A stretch of 64,000 nt of DNA, from contig CAMVMK010000001.1 in NCBI GenBank assembly GCA_947168585.1, positions 52,177 through 116,176 of the forward strand, read 5' to 3'. The DNA comes from an uncultured Fretibacterium sp. GTDB taxonomy: Bacteria; Synergistota; Synergistia; Synergistales; Aminobacteriaceae. The notes beneath the pieces were generated by a model that was not told the origin of the DNA, did not search any database, and was given only the letters and a program-made list of their open reading frames with translations. The first letter of the stretch is position 1. Each line of letters starts with the position of its first letter. Below are positions 62,697 to 64,000 of the stretch, piece after piece. The position numbers and the translations under genes are program-made.

Positions 62697-63446
62697 TTAA
62701 TTTATTTTATCATAAAAATTCCAGTTATCTGAATCCGATAAATTTTCAAGCGAGTTAATAATTTTAGAATATAAATCCGGGATTTTTTTTCTTAAATCTG
62801 CTAAAAATTCGCGTATTTTCTGCCTTTCAGTATGACCGGCGAACGGACACGGTGTTTTTACAATTGGAAGTTCTAATCTTTCAGCTTCGTCAATTATAGC
62901 CGCTTCAGTTGCTAAGACTAAAGGCCGGATGACTTTTACATTAGTCCGGGACATATAAGCGACAGGCTGAAAACTTTTTGCCCGTCCTGCGTGTAAAAGG
63001 TTCATGAAAAAAGTTTCGACAGCATCATCAAGAGAATGGCCGAGAGCTAATTTATTAAAATTATTTTTCGAAGCCCAAGAACTTATAATTCCGCGCCTCA
63101 TATTAGAACAGAAAGAACACGGAGACTTTTCGCCTCTCGATTTAATAATTTCGATGATAGGCTGCTCAATAACAAAATAATTTATATTTTTAGCGGCACA
63201 ATAAGTTTCTAAAATTTCTGTATTGAGGCCTGTAATTTTTACGCTTAGAGCCGCAAGAGAAAATTTTACCGGGCTTCTGCGGGAGAATTCATGAAGGGCA
63301 TGAAGCAAAATTAAACTGTCTTTGCCGCCGGACAGTCCTACTAAAACTCTATCTCCGGCTTCAATCATTTTCCATTTTGAGAGAGCCTGCCCGATTTTTC
63401 GTCTTAAAGATTTACATAAAGGCAAATTGAAATTTTGATTAAACAT
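62697..63446 (-). CDS. TtcA-family tRNA 2-thiocytidine biosynthesis protein
   Basis: A 249-residue PP-loop ATPase. SGGKDS (about 40-45) is the P-loop; PCSFCSNMRRG and TPCPFAGH provide the cysteines of the [4Fe-4S] cluster, as in TtcA. Thiolates C32 of some tRNAs, including arginine tRNAs with C at 32. tRNA-Arg(CCG), whose loop begins with C32, is encoded beside it. Shorter than E. coli TtcA (~311). Confidence 0.85.
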   Translation of the reverse strand: MFNQNFNLPLCKSLRRKIGQALSKWKMIEAGDRVLVGLSGGKDSLILLHALHEFSRRSPVKFSLAALSVKITGLNTEILETYCAAKNINYFVIEQPIIEIIKSRGEKSPCSFCSNMRRGIISSWASKNNFNKLALGHSLDDAVETFFMNLLHAGRAKSFQPVAYMSRTNVKVIRPLVLATEAAIIDEAERLELPIVKTPCPFAGHTERQKIREFLADLRKKIPDLYSKIINSLENLSDSDNWNFYDKIN

Positions 63447-63515
63447 TTTTTAATTTTATCATAACGTGTCATATAATTCTAAGTGTTAGTGATATAATTC
63501 TTAATTATTAAAAAT

Positions 63516-63591
63516 GCGCTTGTGGCTCAGTGGATAGAGCGACGGCCTCCGGAGCCGTAGGTCAGGAGTTCGAATCTCCTCAAGCGCGCCA
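63516..63591 (+). tRNA. tRNA-Arg (anticodon CCG)
   Basis: A 76-nt cloverleaf with encoded CCA (63589-63591). Acceptor stem GCGCTTG/CAAGCGC, D arm GCTC..GAGC, anticodon stem ACGGC/GCCGT with loop CTCCGGA, T arm AGGAG-TTCGAAT-CTCCT. Decodes CGG. Confidence 0.95.
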
Positions 63592-63660
63592 TTTTTGTTT
63601 TAGCTCATCAGCTTTTCTTTATCTCTTAGTTTCCGATTTTTCCCTTAAACTGTAACTAAA

Positions 63661-63698
63661 ACCGTAGATAATTTTCTCGGTTAAATCTTATCTACGGT
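63661..63698. repeat. 11-bp inverted repeat downstream of tRNA-Arg
   Basis: ACCGTAGATAA (63661-63671) pairs perfectly with TTATCTACGGT (63688-63698). There is no following T run. It may be the end of an inserted element near the tRNA. I see no gene in 63592-63860. Confidence 0.6.
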
Positions 63699-63863
63699 CG
63701 CAGTAATTAAATCCTTTCACCGTGCGCGTTTATGCAGATTGTTACTCCGTACTCAGAATATTCCCGAAAGGAGAGTAAATCAAGAACAGAGAATTTAACG
63801 GCGTAGCACTCGACTGCTACAAGGCTGAGAACGAAGACAACGGTGGACAAATTCGGAAACTGA

Positions 63864-64000
63864 TATATTAGTCGAGCAAAAACACAAGAACAAGTAAAAA
63901 ATTTTAATGAAGAAAAATTTAGGCGCACTTTCGGAGTTGACCGTTAAACGTTTCAAGTTATGCTTTCAGAACTTGAAGAACAGTATAAAATTGCACATAA
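63864..64000 (+). pseudogene. IS5-like transposase N-terminal fragment with in-frame stop
   Basis: The plus strand reads ...QVKNFNEEKFRRTFGVDR, a TAA at 63945-63947, then TFQVMLSELEEQYKIAH in the same frame to the window end. The K.FNEEKFRR..GV...TF..ML..LEE pattern is typical of the N-terminal HTH of IS5/ISSoc-type transposases. A nonsense codon and no start codon suggest a decayed copy. Confidence 0.45.

Noticed and set aside
63707..63928. 73-codon minus-strand frame near the right end.
   Set aside because: Low-complexity translation, no ribosome site, and the plus strand better fits IS debris.

Overview
This is a 64 kb, AT-rich, gene-dense bacterial chromosome segment with no rRNA or CRISPR array and one tRNA. 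Several traits suggest a gut- or anaerobe-type member of the Synergistota: three kinds of TRAP transporter parts, an NAD-type glutamate dehydrogenase, an orphan TrpB2, an L27 with a Prp-cleaved N-terminal extension next to prp, a zinc-type L28, and a minCDE-rodA-radical SAM cluster. The phylum is an inference from gene content and order, not a measured placement. Signal peptides and Min/Rod genes are consistent with a diderm rod.

Layout. 1-6 kb: start of an acyltransferase-3 gene, a MetQ-like binding protein, the aspartate-family operon asd-hom-lysC, an Lgt-like protein and a DJ-1 protein. 6-9.3 kb: a small unknown protein, Mpg, and an Rrf2 regulator flanked by two genes that carry identical palindromic operators; the Rrf2 gene has no normal start codon. 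9.5-16.3 kb: an FkbM-type methyltransferase with a G9 tract, then a catabolic operon (shikimate-dehydrogenase-like, TIM-barrel, HMG-CoA-lyase-like) with its own DctQMP TRAP transporter. 16.4-22.7 kb: minCDE, rodA and a B12-type radical SAM gene, split by two toxin-antitoxin modules. 22.7-32 kb: a TAXI-TRAP system, tig-clpP-clpX-engB, glutamate dehydrogenase and a hotdog protein. 32-42 kb: LplT-like transporter, Rpn-type nuclease, cysS, a truncated 5'-nucleotidase beside IS debris, trpB2, a flavodoxin-ferredoxin protein, a beta-propeller protein, and an SH3/membrane/zinc protein split by a C7 tract. 42-51 kb: ilvC-ilvD, a membrane-anchored Mrr-like nuclease, ldh, pepA, rpmB, an aminotransferase and gpmA. 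51-57.6 kb: a HindIII-type restriction-modification pair, then the conserved LCP-nadD-obgE-rpmA-prp-rplU block, with an antitoxin-like pair inserted. 57.8-64 kb: ridA, two overlapping DUF262/DUF1524 (GmrSD-like) genes, a TtcA-like gene, tRNA-Arg(CCG) and an IS5-like transposase fragment.

Themes. Defence and stability functions (HindIII-like R-M, tandem GmrSD-like pair, Mrr-like and Rpn-like nucleases, TA modules) are interspersed between conserved housekeeping operons. About a dozen intergenic sites carry runs of a degenerate seven-base purine-rich repeat (TTAGGAG/GTGAGGA type). Many of these fold into hairpins and at least two are well placed as terminators. A separate 46-bp repeat with a duplicated 12-mer occurs twice and resembles the sequence preceding a transposase fragment at 37.2 kb. 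Two homopolymer tracts (G9, C7) in cell-surface-type genes suggest slipped-strand variation.

All calls come from reading the sequence by eye; no database search was run, and family names rest on recognised motifs, length and context.
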